NCBI GenBank assembly: GCA_965153355.1
Contig: OZ231127.1
Location: 28,706,001 to 28,770,000 of the forward strand
Origin: Flaccisagitta enflata
Lineage: Eukaryota; Chaetognatha; Sagittoidea; Aphragmophora
DNA: 64,000 nucleotides
Reading direction: 5' to 3'
Positions within the stretch are counted from its first letter, which is position 1. Each line of letters begins with the position of its first letter. Under the pieces are notes generated by a model. It made no database searches and had not been told where the DNA came from. It saw only the letters and a list, made by a program, of their open reading frames with translations. Below, one piece after another: positions 29,300 to 59,000 of the stretch. Made by a program: the position numbers and the translations under genes.

Positions 29300-30600
29300 A
29301 AATAAGCAAGAGTTAGGGCGCACCAATTTGTCGTTACTAAATCTAGTTGATTTTATTGCGAGAGCAATATGATGGAACGGCAGGTTTTACCCATACCCGT
29401 AAGAAATTCTGGCACGATGTGAGCTGGATAACGGAGCCGGACTAGGTAGCCAAACGATCTTTTCTTAATTCAAGATCATTTGACTTCAAGTGCCGCAAAA
29501 TTAAAACCCTCACGCAATCTCAAACGAGAATCTTACACAGATCGATTAATGTTTTCACACCAGGCCCGATTTTTAGATTATCTCCCTAAATTATCGATCA
29601 TTATCGGCAGTTTCAAAGCTCAAGTTCTGAAATTAGTCGTTCCATCTCTTTCGACGAAATTGAACAAATATTTGGGACCCTTTCTAGCGCTGCAATAAAT
29701 GGACAATAAATTCAACCAGCTTCTGCTTAAAGTCCTATATTCAGACCACTTTCCCTTTCTCGAATCTTTTTTAGTTTCAACTATTCTAAAACCTTCCTTT
29801 CATCTTTGTCATCGTTTTACGGTCGGTTGACGAAAATTTCTATTGGGTTTGCGTTTAAAACAAACGAGACTGAGAGAGCTGATCCGTCTGTGGGTCTCGC
29901 ACCTCCTCTTCCTCTCCATCCTTCTTTCCTCTTCTCACCAACGCTTTTCAATACTTTTTTCATCTTAGGCCGGAGAGAAGGATATTCTTCTTCTTCCAGC
30001 CAGAGTCACGAACCTTATCGTGCCCTCCTGATTGCGAGTGTTAGTAAGATCGAGCTAAAGCCGACAACCAGTTTTTCATCGCCTTCTTCTTTCTCCTCTT
30101 TTTTCTTTCTTGATTCTTCGGACTCGCAAATGGAGCGATAACAACGCCATCGCGCACAAAAAAAGGAATTATAAAGACATAGAACCTAAACCACCTTTCA
30201 CCGGTACTTGGATTAAACGAATAAGAAAAAAAACGCAAAACCGTCTGTTCGAAAAAGAAACTCGCATCCAAACCATCTTTAGAATCGAACTAAATAAAAA
30301 AGAAGCTCAACTGAAAAGCAAACAACCTCGCCAAGCCGTACCATCTTATTAAGTCTCCTCGCTTTCGAAACCAGCCACTTGCGAATTTCTCTCCTATCAG
30401 TTCCCTCGGAAGATAAACCCAAGGTCGTAATGGACAAACCGCTTCGGGCCACTTGACCGCCACTTTACGCCGCATCTCGATCTTGCGCACAATAAGGGCA
30501 TAAGCGAGTATCGAGCGAGAGAAAAGGAGACGATCTACGATTTCGCTCAATCATGTGAAATTTCTCTGGAAATTGGACTGAGATCCCCTCAAAAAATATT
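29300..30600. other. 5' flank of the SUEL-domain gene
   Basis: No domain or convincing exon is recognised. Short open frames on both strands look fortuitous. The last 50-100 bp before 30625 presumably include the 5' UTR. The promoter could not be located. Confidence 0.4.
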
Positions 30601-30624
30601 TCTTTCTCTCGAAGAAAAGCCACT

Positions 30625-46172
<15,548 letters not shown>

Positions 46173-46571
46173 AGGCAAACTCAGTGACAATAGTTGGCAG
46201 TGACCTAACGTGATAATCTGTTTTCAAGTACCCCTATGATGAAAGAAATACTCGCATCAACTTCAGAGGGAGAAACATATGCGAGCTCAACTTTGTTTAT
46301 TTATAGAGGCTTTACTTTTATCTCCTTTGTTGCTTTGCACACCTTTCTGCGCGGGGTTATAGAAAATAGGGGATTAGTTTAGACAATACTTAGATTAGAA
46401 AATGATTAGATTAGGTATTGAAAATTTCAAGTCCTAATGAATCTTGACTGCAATAGTTACAAGTGCAAATGACAACGGCGGATTTTCCTCCTCATTATTC
46501 TTTCGCTTTTGAAAGAGACTGGCGTCAGTCCGTCCCCATTTTAACCCGCAACGATCGCTCATTTACTAATG

Positions 46572-46577
46572 AATAAA
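46572..46577 (+). terminator. Candidate polyadenylation signal AATAAA
   Basis: AATAAA lies 400 bp downstream of the SUEL receptor stop codon. It is the first canonical hexamer that I see on that strand after the stop. No cDNA evidence is available here. Confidence 0.45.
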
Positions 46578-46981
46578 ATTCATCAAACACATTGCTGAGC
46601 ATTGCTTGCCCACATCTTTTTGCGCGAGAGAAAAGAGTAAGGTAGTATGAAATAGACATATTAACTTATTAGTATTTTTTCATCAGTCCAAAAGAGGATA
46701 ACGTAATTGTAAAATTATACACAGTTACTATACAGTACAACTAAACTACCCGCATGTACCCACTCGACGAAGACACGGTGTAGACCCACCTGTCGCGTGC
46801 TAATTTGATGTGGGCATGGTCCATAATTAGTCGAAAAAGCTGCTAGCCTAGTCTCAAATTCAGTACAGTCATGGGAAATTCGGTCGCTTTGTTCTACGCC
46901 CATTGACAGAAACTAACGCCCTCAAAGGCTACATCTGCCGCTGATAGTTCCGAATTGATCTCTCCGTCCATGTCTCATTCA

Positions 46982-47007
46982 TCAGAGAGAGAAAGAGAGA
47001 GAGAAAG

Positions 47008-47056
<49 letters not shown>

Positions 47057-47075
47057 CACACATACACACAGAGAC
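46982..47075. repeat. GA-rich microsatellite
   Basis: GAGAAA/GAGA units for about 70 bp followed by CACACA steps. Confidence 0.9.
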
Positions 47076-47334
47076 AGAGAATCAATTCCATCAGGCATTG
47101 CGATAAAAGTAAAACCGCTCACTTGCAAAGTTCTCCGGTTCAAGAATCAAGAATGCCGGTCGCTCAGAAGTGGGCATGCAATCGACGATCCTTAGGCAAG
47201 ACAATATTGCCTAAAAAGTTTAACACCGCGAGATCACTTTCAAAGCGAATGCCATTGATGGGGTGATAGAATGAGGATTATTACGGCTCGACCGTCATGT
47301 CCTACTAAAAGATTAGGGATGAGGCCTAAACATT

Positions 47335-47405
47335 TTTGTCCGCGACGGAATATCATTCCGACGCGGACTATAATTCAAGGCGGGTGGGTGTCGTCGTCGT
47401 TGTTT
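47335..47405 (-). mobile_element. Severely truncated copy of the GTCCGCG hairpin element
   Basis: Only the terminal hairpin, the TATAG box and the start of the GTC microsatellite remain, preceded by TTTTT. The same terminus starts the element at 918. Everything beyond the microsatellite is lost. Confidence 0.75.
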
Positions 47406-47408
47406 ATG

Positions 47409-47712
47409 TCAAATCTTATTTATCTTCCATTTTTTTCAAAACCCTTTTAACTGCTAAGTTATATATTGCCATGTTAATGATTTTATATAAGTATCTTTAC
47501 TAATGAAACTAATCAAATTTAAAAGCATATTCTAATTACAACAAGGAATAGGTTGTTCATTTATCACTAAAGTTATAAATAAAGACTATAACAAATCTTT
47601 GCTGTAAAAATTATGGGTCTTGTATTCACCAAAATTAGGTTCAGATGTTGGAAGCATGTATATTTTTAACAATCTTTTCTTGCGCTAAAAAAACGGAAGA
47701 TAAATGAAATTT
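47409..47712. mobile_element. Small foldback element
   Basis: AAATCTTATTTATCTTCCAT at the left and CGGAAGATAAATGAAATTTC at the right are imperfect inverted copies. AT-rich interior, no coding. Confidence 0.5.
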
Positions 47713-48736
47713 CAAAGAATAAAAATATTAAATTTTTGTTTACGCCTCCTAATGATGATGACCTGATCAAAAATACTTTTGCATGTTGACACACCCGACT
47801 ACCAGGCCTCTCATACATACAAACCTACTACGCATTAGTTGAATACAACCTCAAGATTCAGAACTTAAGGCGCACCCAAAAGGAAACTAATGAAAAAGAG
47901 TCAAAAGAAGATTCCTTCCCCTTTCCGCATTACCTGAAAATTAGAGATCGTAAAGGCAATCTTCTTCGATCCGACGACCGGTTTTAATGGGCCTCGAGCC
48001 TTCTCCACTCGCAGACTAAATGGACGTAATTATTGAGATTAATTTTTAAACGACATCTCGAACGGAATCTCGAATGAATGAATCGCCCAAGGAAAGATCT
48101 AGCTTTCCGACTTCGTCAATGTCACCAACCTGATCTTAAATCGTTTGAAATTGACGGTTGAGTGGGCCCTATGCGGAACATGTTCTCGCTAATTATCTTG
48201 CGAATCTGAAAGCCACAGTGACTAGAATGACTTGGAAAAATGCTCAGGAAAGAAAAGGAAAGCAGCTTTGAAATCTATTTTAACCTCTCAAAACATTCAA
48301 TTCAAACACGCAAAGATTCCTATCGGATAAGGAGAAAAAAGTTATCAAAGCTTAGAATCACGCAATTAAACTAGAATTCTATCATTGCATTCAAGAGGTA
48401 AAAACAGTCATTCCGTCAAATATTGGAGCGAACGATTGAATTCAAATGCATTTCTCATCAAAAAGCAGGACTTGCAAAGAATTTTTTTTAACAATTCACG
48501 TAAATTACACGAGGAAAGCATGGTCGAGCTGTCGAGGAACACAATGAACAAAACATTCCCTAGTTCCCTTCCCCTGAACTACAGTCGCATTGGTATCATC
48601 GCTATACCGGTGTCACTAGAATATGAGAAATGTTCGCGCGATCCCGCACCAACGACATCATTTAGCATGGATCAGTCATCGTGAAAAAAATGTTCTTTGG
48701 ACGCCCTAATAACATCAACGCAGGCGAGATGTCGTA
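47713..48736. other. Region between the SUEL receptor and NAA15-like genes
   Basis: Expected to contain the 3' UTR of the minus-strand NAA15-like gene. A plus-strand open frame at 48385-48684 has no recognisable features. Higher-GC patches at 47930-48180 are unassigned. Confidence 0.35.
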
Positions 48737-48886
48737 TCACGATTCTACGTCCAGTCGCACGTCGGCCAAACGTAGACAATCGACGTCGATCTTTTGTCCG
48801 TCGTCTTTGACACTTTCAGTCGTATAGGTAATAGCCTCTTGCGGATTTTCGACCTCTCCATTTTGCACGCAGTGAGCGGATGTATC
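48737..48886 (-). CDS. NAA15: Putative terminal NAA15-like exon
   Basis: A 49-codon segment ending TGA at 48737-48739 follows an acceptor-like TTTGTCTCAAG in the right phase. It encodes an acidic polar tail ([20 protein letters not shown]), comparable in character to the polar vertebrate C-terminus. Homology is not demonstrable; it rests on phase, strand, composition and position. Confidence 0.45.
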   Translation of the reverse strand, partial: DTSAHCVQNGEVENPQEAITYTTESVKDDGQKIDVDCLRLADVRLDVES

Positions 48887-50018
48887 CTTGAGACAAAACA
48901 ACAGAGCGCTAATAATAATATTAGGCTTAGGCCATTGCACGGCCGTCTGACAGAGGATTGTAGACAGGAATGATATCACTGAGTTTTTTTAGCATTTCTG
49001 TAGAAGATATGAGGATACAAATCAAGAATTTACCAGTGGAAAATCATTCCTGGAGCGGTTTTTGAAATAAAGTGAAAATTCATAATTTTAACTTTTATTT
49101 TATAAAAAATCTTGCAAGTTGGTTTGATTCATTTGTTAACAGCATATCATTAATCCTAGTACAATTACCTTTCATTTGACAGGTCGCACTATCGGGTTTT
49201 GAGAAAGAATCAAATTTAGATATTTTAAGCCTATGTAGCTTTTGTAGACTTCTTTTTTTTACATATGAGACAGCTTTTTTGAACTCAGCCTGGGTGTTCC
49301 TAAATTTTTGTCTGTTTTCAGCCTGGAATTCTCTTAAAATGTTCTTAATTTGTTCGATGTTCATAAATGTCTAAATTGCATAAAAATACGTTATTTAGAG
49401 CAGTTGTATCTTAAACTTGATAATTATTATATTTTTTAATATAATGCCTGATTTCTTAGGCGAACTAAGAAAAGAAGTTATTTTTAAAGATAAACAACCT
49501 ATATTTCTGAAAAATTTGAAATAAATTCATTTTTTAGATAAACAAGGCCAGATAGGCCAACGATGCGTCCTCTTCTCTTTATATAGGTCTTACTTCATAG
49601 TCTTTATTTCCATGGTCTTACTTGATATTTTCTATTCAAATTATTCTACTTTATTTATTCTTGAATAGGTGTTGAAATGACTGCTCTTATTTCAAAGATG
49701 CGTCTGGTCTTGGTTTATATGGTCTTTCTTTATGCAGTCTTGGTTTATATAATCTAATTTCATATGGTCTAATTTCATATGGTCTCACTGTATAGGGTCT
49801 TACTTTATATGTTCTTACTATATACGGTCTCAGTTTATATGGTCTACTTTATACGGTCTCACTTTATAAGGTCTTCTTTTTACGGTCTCACTTTATAAGA
49901 TTTACTTTATACGGTCTCACTTTATAAGGTGTAACATGACGACAATGACGATGATGACGACAATGATGACAATGATGACGCCGGTGACGACAACGATGAT
50001 GATGAGGACTACGATGAC

Positions 50019-50059
<41 letters not shown>

Positions 50060-53000
50060 CGACAAAGACGACGACGATGACGATGGTGATGATGGTGGTG
50101 ATGGTGATGATGATGGTGATGGTGATGATGATGGTCATGATGATGATGATGATGATGATGCACTTTTACATCGAAATTATGACGAATTTCGCAATATTGA
50201 CGAATGCGTAACCGACCAACTGACGGACGGACACGGCCAATTATAGAGATGCGAGGACGCATCGATAAACTTGATAAAATTGTTTTCGAATATGGCCGAA
50301 GCTGAATCTCAGCCTGGGCTTAGAGCATCGAAAGGCTTCATTTAAGCGCTGATTATCCCAAAGAAATATACTTTTATCCCACTACGCACTACGCACCTTG
50401 GAGGGAAGCACGGTGTTGCTTTCCATGTCGTCATGATCGAAACATTCCTTCGCTGTTGATCCGTTCAATGCCTCAGGAGCCCAAGGTGGCGTTGTCTGTC
50501 ATCAGCGGAAGGATATATAAATACAAGACGGATAAATCGGAAGAACCGGGCTGGTAAATAGACAGGCTGGTAAGTCGAAAGGCAAATGAAGGATTGGGCA
50601 GGCAGAATTAGGCACGCAAGTCGATAGACCGACCAAGAACCAGACAGTCAAACAAAGAAGATTATAAGGTTGGCAGGCAGGTACCCAGGTAGGTATGTTG
50701 GTTGGTAACGCGAAGTTTTAGATGCCACGGATGCGACGGAAATAGTGATTCCTAAGCATCACTGCCCCTGTCCAGCCTCAAAACAGCCCCCACCCTGACA
50801 AATAATGCCCATCCGCAAGCGACTACTTTATGGCCGTGTATCCGGCCTTGATGAAATTCATTTCCAGTCCCTGGATAGAGCACCTCTAATGGTCAAAATG
50901 AGTTCGGAGTTTCCAGATCTTTGATTTGGAACTAGGGGCGAATTACAGAACAGTGTCATCACTTGCATTGAGTCCAGTATCCAATATCGCGTCTGCTCTC
51001 AACGTCTGTTCTCGCGTCAGTGCCACGCATGGCATGATAAACCAAATGTCCAAAACCCAGTGAGTAACAGGCCATCACAAAAACAGTCACCCAAGGTATA
51101 GCCCAGAGTCATTCACTAGATAGAGCTATCCGTGCCTGAAATTGTTGTGCAAGGTTTTTTGTTTATCGATCATAAACAGCCGTTTCAAAATAAGCAATTT
51201 TCCCGGAGCAAACTAAACATTTGGCAAAAAAATGGAGAAAAGCAAGATTTCCCTGTTAAATACTGCTCTCTACGCCTTGGAAAAGACTATTTCATGACCT
51301 AATGCTGAAAAAAATCTTAAAGACCACAAAAAAAGATCTGGATCCAGGGAGATACAGACAGGGCGTGGAAGCAAGCAAATCTTCATTACCTGCGGTCCAG
51401 TGTAGGTGTTTGGGGGGAAGAAAACGACGGCGTAGGGAAATCTTTCATGACAGGCAGCTCTAAAGGCATCGATCGTGGCAGAGTTCGTGGTCGGAGACCC
51501 CAGACCAGTGGTTTTCATGGTCCGTATGACTTCTTCGGCGTCCTGTCCAAATTCAAAAGATAAATGTTTTGAACACATCGATCCACATAAAACGCTACAC
51601 ATTTTCCGCCACAACGAACTGAGGATATAGGAGGATAAATATAACCCAACGTTGACTTATGATAGGTGTCAGTCATCCTTTTTGGGCAGCGGCCCCGAAG
51701 GGGTCGATGACCTATGCTTTCTCACTTATGGGGAATTTTCTCCTTCTATATCCCCCCCCCCCCCTTGGGCCTTGAGACTGGGATTCGAGGGGGGGCGGAG
51801 GAGGAGGAAATTCCCCATGTGTGCGAAAACATAGGTCATTGACCCCTTCAGGGCCCCTGCCCTGCTTCCCCTTCCACTTCAATCACAACCTACTTAGGCA
51901 GGGCACGGGTAACGCTGACCATCTAACGCTTTTGCGACTATTCAAAATACTAGGGCGCCTTTTTTTGGCCAGACCAGCAATTAACGTAATGATTTCCACA
52001 TGCGGTACAAAGAAAATCCTAATCTTACCTTGATTGTTACCGTTTCGCATTGACTTAGATCCGTGCACAGAGCAACCGCTTCCTTTTGTTTCGACTCGTC
52101 CAGAAGAAATTGCACTTTCGCGACTGCGAGGCGATGAGCTAACGTCTTGCCTGTGATACAAGATTTCAATGATTTCAGAAACCGAAAACTATTGCAAGAT
52201 GTACATCTCTGACATTCATAGACAGAGGAGAAGTTCCTCTCGTACCACACCACTTCCAAACTAGGCTCAAACACTGCCGACATAAATCTTCGACCTGCAG
52301 ATCGTCGACCAAACACCTTTTATGCACTGCACGCAATAGCATAACACGTGAGAGGAATTGTAAAGAACTAGGCAAATAAGAAGTTAAGAACTAAGCAGCA
52401 AATTACCGCGCGTCATGAGATATTGGTCACTGAGGCCATTGAGGTCCATTTTTGCGACATCGCTTGTTCCGAAAATTTTCTGGATTTGGTGGTTGAGAAC
52501 TTGCGCCACGGGGTCGGCATAAGGTTGGACGGAACTTCCCGCTAAATCTGTGCAAAAAAAGCGCATTGATTGTAGCATGAAGACCAGCACTCCCAATTGT
52601 CTTAGACGTCCGCGTACCTCCCATACACAGACGCGCGATATTCTTCAAATTTTTTTCAGATAGATACATTCAGTGGAGGGCACCTTTAGGTGCGCACCGC
52701 CTGTATCTGAGTATTGGATAGGATACAGGTCTTCAACTGATGACCAGAAGCTGTTTGTGTCTATTTTTCTAAAATTAAATATTTTCTTTTTATGGCGTTA
52801 TGTAGACATTCGCTTTTTACCCTTCATGGTGACCTATCATCCCATGATAGATCTTCTTAGAAGATGAAGGCTTAATTCCCTTTAGTGATTAAGAAAAGGT
52901 AACCCCACCCCCTCAGTAAAAATTCACCATGTCCCAGCCCCCTTAGTTTAGGAAAAGGAACAAAACTGGGGATATGGACCCCTCAGTTACAATTTTTCAG

Positions 53001-56000
53001 TTTAAGTTTAACGTATAATATAGCTGAATTGGAAAACTCATCCAATGCAAGAAGTCAGCGCTAGATTAAGGTTCTATATCATAACTCCCTTATAAATTGT
53101 TTTATTCCTAACTTAGTTATTTTGTCAGATTTAAACAAAAGCCTTATTATCTGCATAAAAATACCAATCCATAAGTCATTATTTCTTTAACCAAAAAGTA
53201 AGGGGTGATTGGATTTGTATGTACATGAGTGGAAGCATATATTGTACAGAAATAAAGTTCCTTTTGCTTTTTCAGTTGACAAGTATTTTAACTTTTTGTT
53301 GCACATGTAGCCGCCAGTAAAATTTAACGTTCAGTGCTTTGAACAATGCGGTATTTCCCCCTTTCCCCCCCCCCCAAAAAAAATAGGATCATTTGACATC
53401 GATAATTCACGATGAAACATACGTACACTTTCTAATAAAGAGGGATTTTTGGAAGTGTAATACGGGATGATGAGGGTCGAGGTCGTGCGCACGCTTTATC
53501 GACTGAAGCATGAGCAAAATTTTGTCGCGACGGACGAAGACTTCGAAAGCGAGGAGATGCGTTTCTATCTCACGAGAGGCGAAAGTCTGCAGCGGGCGCA
53601 GAAAATGACACGCCATCTCCAACGCGTCCGTGGGCTGCGAAAAAGAGGACAAACGCATAGATTGGTAGACGAGACGAGAAATAGGCTAAGCTGTCGATCG
53701 GTAAAAAGGTTTGTGGACAAGGTGGTTAATCGGTAAGATGATTCTTAGAGACAGTTGTGAATCGGCAAAGTGGTCAACCAAACAAATTGTTTACCCGGCA
53801 AAGTATGCATTGGTTAATTGACAAAATAGTCAATTGATCGTCTAACTGGTTATCAATAAACCTAACGAATAGGCGACGTCACAAGACCCCTGGGGGATCT
53901 CGCCAGGATGAGGTGGTTACCGTTCGAGAATCCAACTTGGCACACATACCCTGGCTAATTTTTCCGGCTCCAGCGTTTCTAATCTTGGAACGTCGGGTTC
54001 ACTCTCCGTCTTGGGTTTATTCGCTTCTTTCTTCTTCTCCTCCTCCTCCTTGGCCGCCTTCTTTAGTTGCTCCTTCTTTGCCGCTTTCCGTTGTTTGTTT
54101 CGTAACTTCTTCACTTCCGCTGAAGAAATAAGAAGTATAATTTAGACGCATCCTTAGCGCGCGAATGAACTTTACCAGAATGGTATTTCACAGTGTAGGC
54201 CTATATTAAACTTGGGGTCCGTTTTTTGTCGCGGACACGCGACCAAACATCTTACTGTTTCGGTCTAAATGTGGGCGTTTTTTCGATTTATTGCCCCTGC
54301 CCATGCTTCCATCCGTCCGCGACTGGCAGTTCACGCTGGCTCTTTCTGACCACCTGTCAAACTTTTAGGACTGACTCAACTCAACCCACCCATAATCACC
54401 ACCTTCAACCCTCACACTGGTCCTAAATAGCCACCTATCAAACTCCTGCACCTTGTCTCAACTTCATCCACCCATTACCACCACCTTCCGTGCAAATAGT
54501 CTATGTTGTGATTTTTTTACCGGCGGTAAGGTTCTCCGTGTTTTCACTGTTGCCGTCCCTAAGCGCACCGAGAGGGTTGTCGCAGAGATGCAAGTACATT
54601 TTAATGGCGCATCTGCGAATGTAAAATGACAGAGATATTGTTGTTCAATAGTGAAGGGCGCAATGACATTGCTATTAACATTTAAACAACGGGCTGGAAC
54701 GTAACAGGCCCTACTGATTACTGCAGATGGTTCTCCCGCTTACCTGGCGACTTTGAAGTAGAAGGGGTGAGAATGTAGGATATCCTCTAGCCTGAGAAGG
54801 CCAATGTACGATTGAAGCGTCATCTTACGCATGCAGTAGGTGTGAAAGTCGAACTGATCTTCGATTATCTCCGTGAAGTGCTGTGGAGGAGTTAGTGGAA
54901 TTTTTTCTTTGTCACCGCTCGCCATATCCACTGAGCTCACTCTTATCATCAACCGCTCCCCCTACCAACAGTTAACCCCATCAACTACTCACTCCAACGA
55001 TCAACCCAACCACGATCAGCTGATCATTCATCAACGATCAACCATGAAACCCGTTCAATCACCAACCCCATTGATAAAACCAAATGGCCATCAACCCGCA
55101 GAGTTGGACCGGACGTATCTTAATTCTAAATACAATTAAATAACTTGGGCATGAATTCCATCACTCATGCACAGAGCTCATAATCTAGAACTTTTAGTAG
55201 GCCTTTCTCCTGTTGTAAACCACAATTCACTCACGCGATCGACTTCGTGGGATTTCTTGAGAGCCTCTCCATAGTCGCCGAGGCGGAAATAGGCGTTGGC
55301 GCATTCCGTCTGAAACCACATGCACTGCATCTCGTTGAGATTCTCCGCCGCGTCCACGCCTTCCCGCGTAAACTTCCGGCACATCTCCACCGCGTCGTTT
55401 ATCATATTCGCCCTGAAATTGGCAGATATATACATTACAGTCTCAATGATAATATAATGAGAGGGGCTGCAAAATCGCTAGCACCCCTACCCACAGCTTG
55501 GATGGACAATATTACAGGGAAAACTGAGGTACTGGCTGATAGCTTATCCCAATACTATTCCCGCCATCGAAGCGTTTTTTGAATTTCCTCATAGTTCCGA
55601 AGATATTGGTCATAAATTAGCTAAATCAACACCTCAGAAAATAGCTGATTTTCACCCTAAAAAGGGCTGTATCTTGAAAACTACGTTGAAATTAGAAAAT
55701 CGCCTCGATGGCGGGAATTGAATTAGGACAAGTTGTTGGGTGCCACCTTTATTGTCCGAATGGTAGTAACCGTTTGAGCTGCAGGTAGGGTTGCTAGCGA
55801 TTTTGACTGCCCCTCTCACTGTAATGTCATTGGTTCTGTATACAATGGCTCACTGACATGACATTGATGGCAAAGAGTGAGTCTCGAAATTGCGAAACTG
55901 GCGCGGTTATTCAAACGATACATGATGTTAGACACTGTTTAAATTAATCCGCAACTCAACAATACAAGAAAATGCACGATACTATGCAATGTGAAAAATG

Positions 56001-59000
56001 CAACTTGAAAAATTACCTAAGCATATATTTGGCACATTTGGAGTTGATATATCTGTCGGCCGTGTCGAGAGACTGGGCTTCGTCGAGGCATTTGACGGCT
56101 TCGAAAATATCACCCGCGTGTTTAAGGATCCTGGCCTTGACGACGTAGAGTTCGATCAACGTGGGTGTGTGATCGATCGCTTTGTCCACCAATTCCAGAG
56201 CCCGTGGCGTATCACCTGCGATAACACGAACAAAATCATCAGGGGGGGCGGGGCTTTTTGGGACGGGTGCAATTCAGGACTTAATCAAATTGGAGGAATT
56301 CATAAAAAAATCTGAACAGTATCTGGGTCCGCGACGGAAGGGGGTTAAAGATCACCAATTCCGTAAGATCGCTATGACCAAAAGATCGCTAACCCTGTAA
56401 GTTCGCCAAAACTATAAGTCTTTACATTTAGAGCTGCCATACAAAGTTTCATGCAAATCCGTTGAAAAATGACAAAGTTATGCACGTTTTTCACTTTTAG
56501 GCTAGTAGGGTGGTTGGCTGGTTTAGATAAATAGTGTGCGTATGTTGAGTTCTTCCATTTAGAGACTCCATACCAAGTTTCAACCAATTTGGTTGAAAAA
56601 TGTCCAATTTATGTAAGTTTTTACTTTTAGGCCGGTAAGCTGGTTGGGTGGTAGGTTGGTTTGGCCGGTTAGCATGCTCAAACATAAATAAATCACATAC
56701 ATGTGTTGAGTCCTTCCATTTAGAGACTCCATACTAAATTTCAACCAAATTGGTTGAAAAACGCCAAAGATATGCACATTTATCACTTTTTGGTTGGTGG
56801 GCTGGTTGGGTGGTAAGCTGGTTTGACAGGATAAATAGCGCGCATATGTTGAGTTCTTCTATTTAGAGACCCCATACCAAGTTTCAACCAAATTAGTTGA
56901 AAAATGACAAAGTTAAGCAAGTTTTTCATTTTTGGGCCGGTTGGGTGGTTGGGTGGTAGGTCGGTTTGGCCGGTTAGCATGCTCAAATGCATATGAATCA
57001 CATACATGTGTTGAGTCCTTCCATTTAGAGACTCCATACCAAATTTCAACCAAATCGGTTGAAAAATGCCAAAGTTATGCACGTTTTTCACTTTAAGGCC
57101 GGTAGGCTGGTTGGGTGGTAGGCTGGTTTGACAGGATAAATAGTGCGCATATGTTGAGTTCTTCCATTTAGAGACCCCATACCAAGTTTCAACCAAATTA
57201 GTTGAAAAATGACAAAGTTAAGCAAGTTTTTCACTTTTGGGCCGGTTGGCTGGTTGGGTGGTAGGTCGGTTTGGCTGGTTAGCATGCTCAAATGCATATA
57301 AATCACATACACATGTTGAGTCCTTCCATTTAGAGACTCCATACCAAATTTCAACCAAATCGGTTGAAAAATGCCGAAGTTATGCATGTTTTTCACTTTT
57401 AGGCTGGTAGGCTGGTTGGGTGGTAGGCTGGTTTAACAGGATAAATAGTTTGCATATGCTGAGTCCTTCCATTTAGAGACTCCATACCAAGTTTCAACCA
57501 AATCAGTTGAAAAATGACAAAGTTACGCAAGTTTTTCACTTTTAGGCCGGTTGGCTGGTTGGGTGGTAGGTCGGTTTGGCCGGTTAGCATGCTCAAATGC
57601 ATATAAATCATATACATATGTTGAGGCCTTCCATTTAGAGACCCCATACCAAATTTCAGCCAAATCGGTTGAAAAATGCCAAAGTTATGCACGTTTTTCA
57701 CTTTTAGGCCGGTAGGCTGGTTGGGCCGGTTGGGTTGGTCGGATCACAAAAATCGGATAGGATGTAAAGCGCCTTACCCTAGCACAACTTCCCACCAAAT
57801 ATGAACCAAATCGGTCAAAGCATAAAAAAGTTATCCATTTTTTAAAATCCGTTACGACGACGACGACAACGACGACGACGACACCCACCCGCCTTGAATT
57901 ATAGTCCGCGTCGGAATGATATTCCGTCGCGGACAAAAATCAACTTTATGAAAGTGGATAATGGATATGGGGTCAACCTGTGACCCTTAGTAAGGGGCAG
58001 TTGCACTGCAGAATTCAGGCTGCTGCTGCTACTCACAGTGGGACTTACTTGGATAAGAGTTTAAAAAAATCCCCCGATGGTAGTGACTTACATGAGTAAG
58101 TACATTTTAAAAGAGAGAATTGATGTTGACCTTTAACAAAATTTCCCTTGACAATTTTTGCAAAAATCACTAAAACATTTCAAATTGTTTTAATATCAAC
58201 ATTTCGAATTGTTTTAATATCCTAATGTAATTCTTTAGGATATGTGTTTTAAAATTTTGACACAAGATTCATATTCCTGGTGAAATTTCCATTAATTTGA
58301 TAGGTCACACCACATATGTTTATAAAAAAAATTTCATTCTCTGAGCTACCGTTATAACAAAAACAATGGTGGCCTCAAAGATGGAAATTATATTTCTTCA
58401 TGAAAGTATATAGTGTGACCTATCAAATAGTTGGAATAGGAATCTTGAATTGGAATTTCAAAAAAAAAAAAAAAAGGCCAAGTAGGCCAATAAGGTGCGA
58501 CGTGTGGATCGTCAAACGAATGTGTTACCAGACCGACCGACCGACCGACCGACCGACCAACCAACCAACGGACACAGCCAGTTATAGAGGTGCTTTGTCG
58601 CACCTAAAAAAATTTCAAGGGAAATTTTTTCCAAAGGTGAACATCAATTCTTCACTATTAGATATACTCAATAGTACTCAATAATACAAGTGACTACCAT
58701 TGGGGATTTTTTAGAACTCCTATCCAATTAAGGCACACTGTGATCTGAGCCGGATCAAGCCACCGCGGGGCCCCCTAGCCCCCCCAGCCCCCCACAACCC
58801 TCCCAGCTATCCCCCTTGCAGGCAAAAGAGAAAGGATCGTTTGAGGCATCGAGCTTGTTCTTTCTTGCCTTTCTTCTTGCCTTTTTTCTTGCCTGCTTTC
58901 TTTCTTGCTAGCTTTCTTTCTTTCTTGCTAGCTTTCTTTCTTGGTTGTTTACTTTCTTTCTTGCTTGCTTTCTGTCTAGCTTTCTTTCTGTCTAGTTTTC

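Noticed and set aside
49888-50262. Poly-His, poly-Ile and poly-Met frames
   Set aside because: GAT-microsatellite translation inside a hairpin-ended element.
56372-57701. Apparent protein repeats ([17 protein letters not shown])
   Set aside because: Frames follow the ~155-bp tandem units of a non-autonomous element and break between units.
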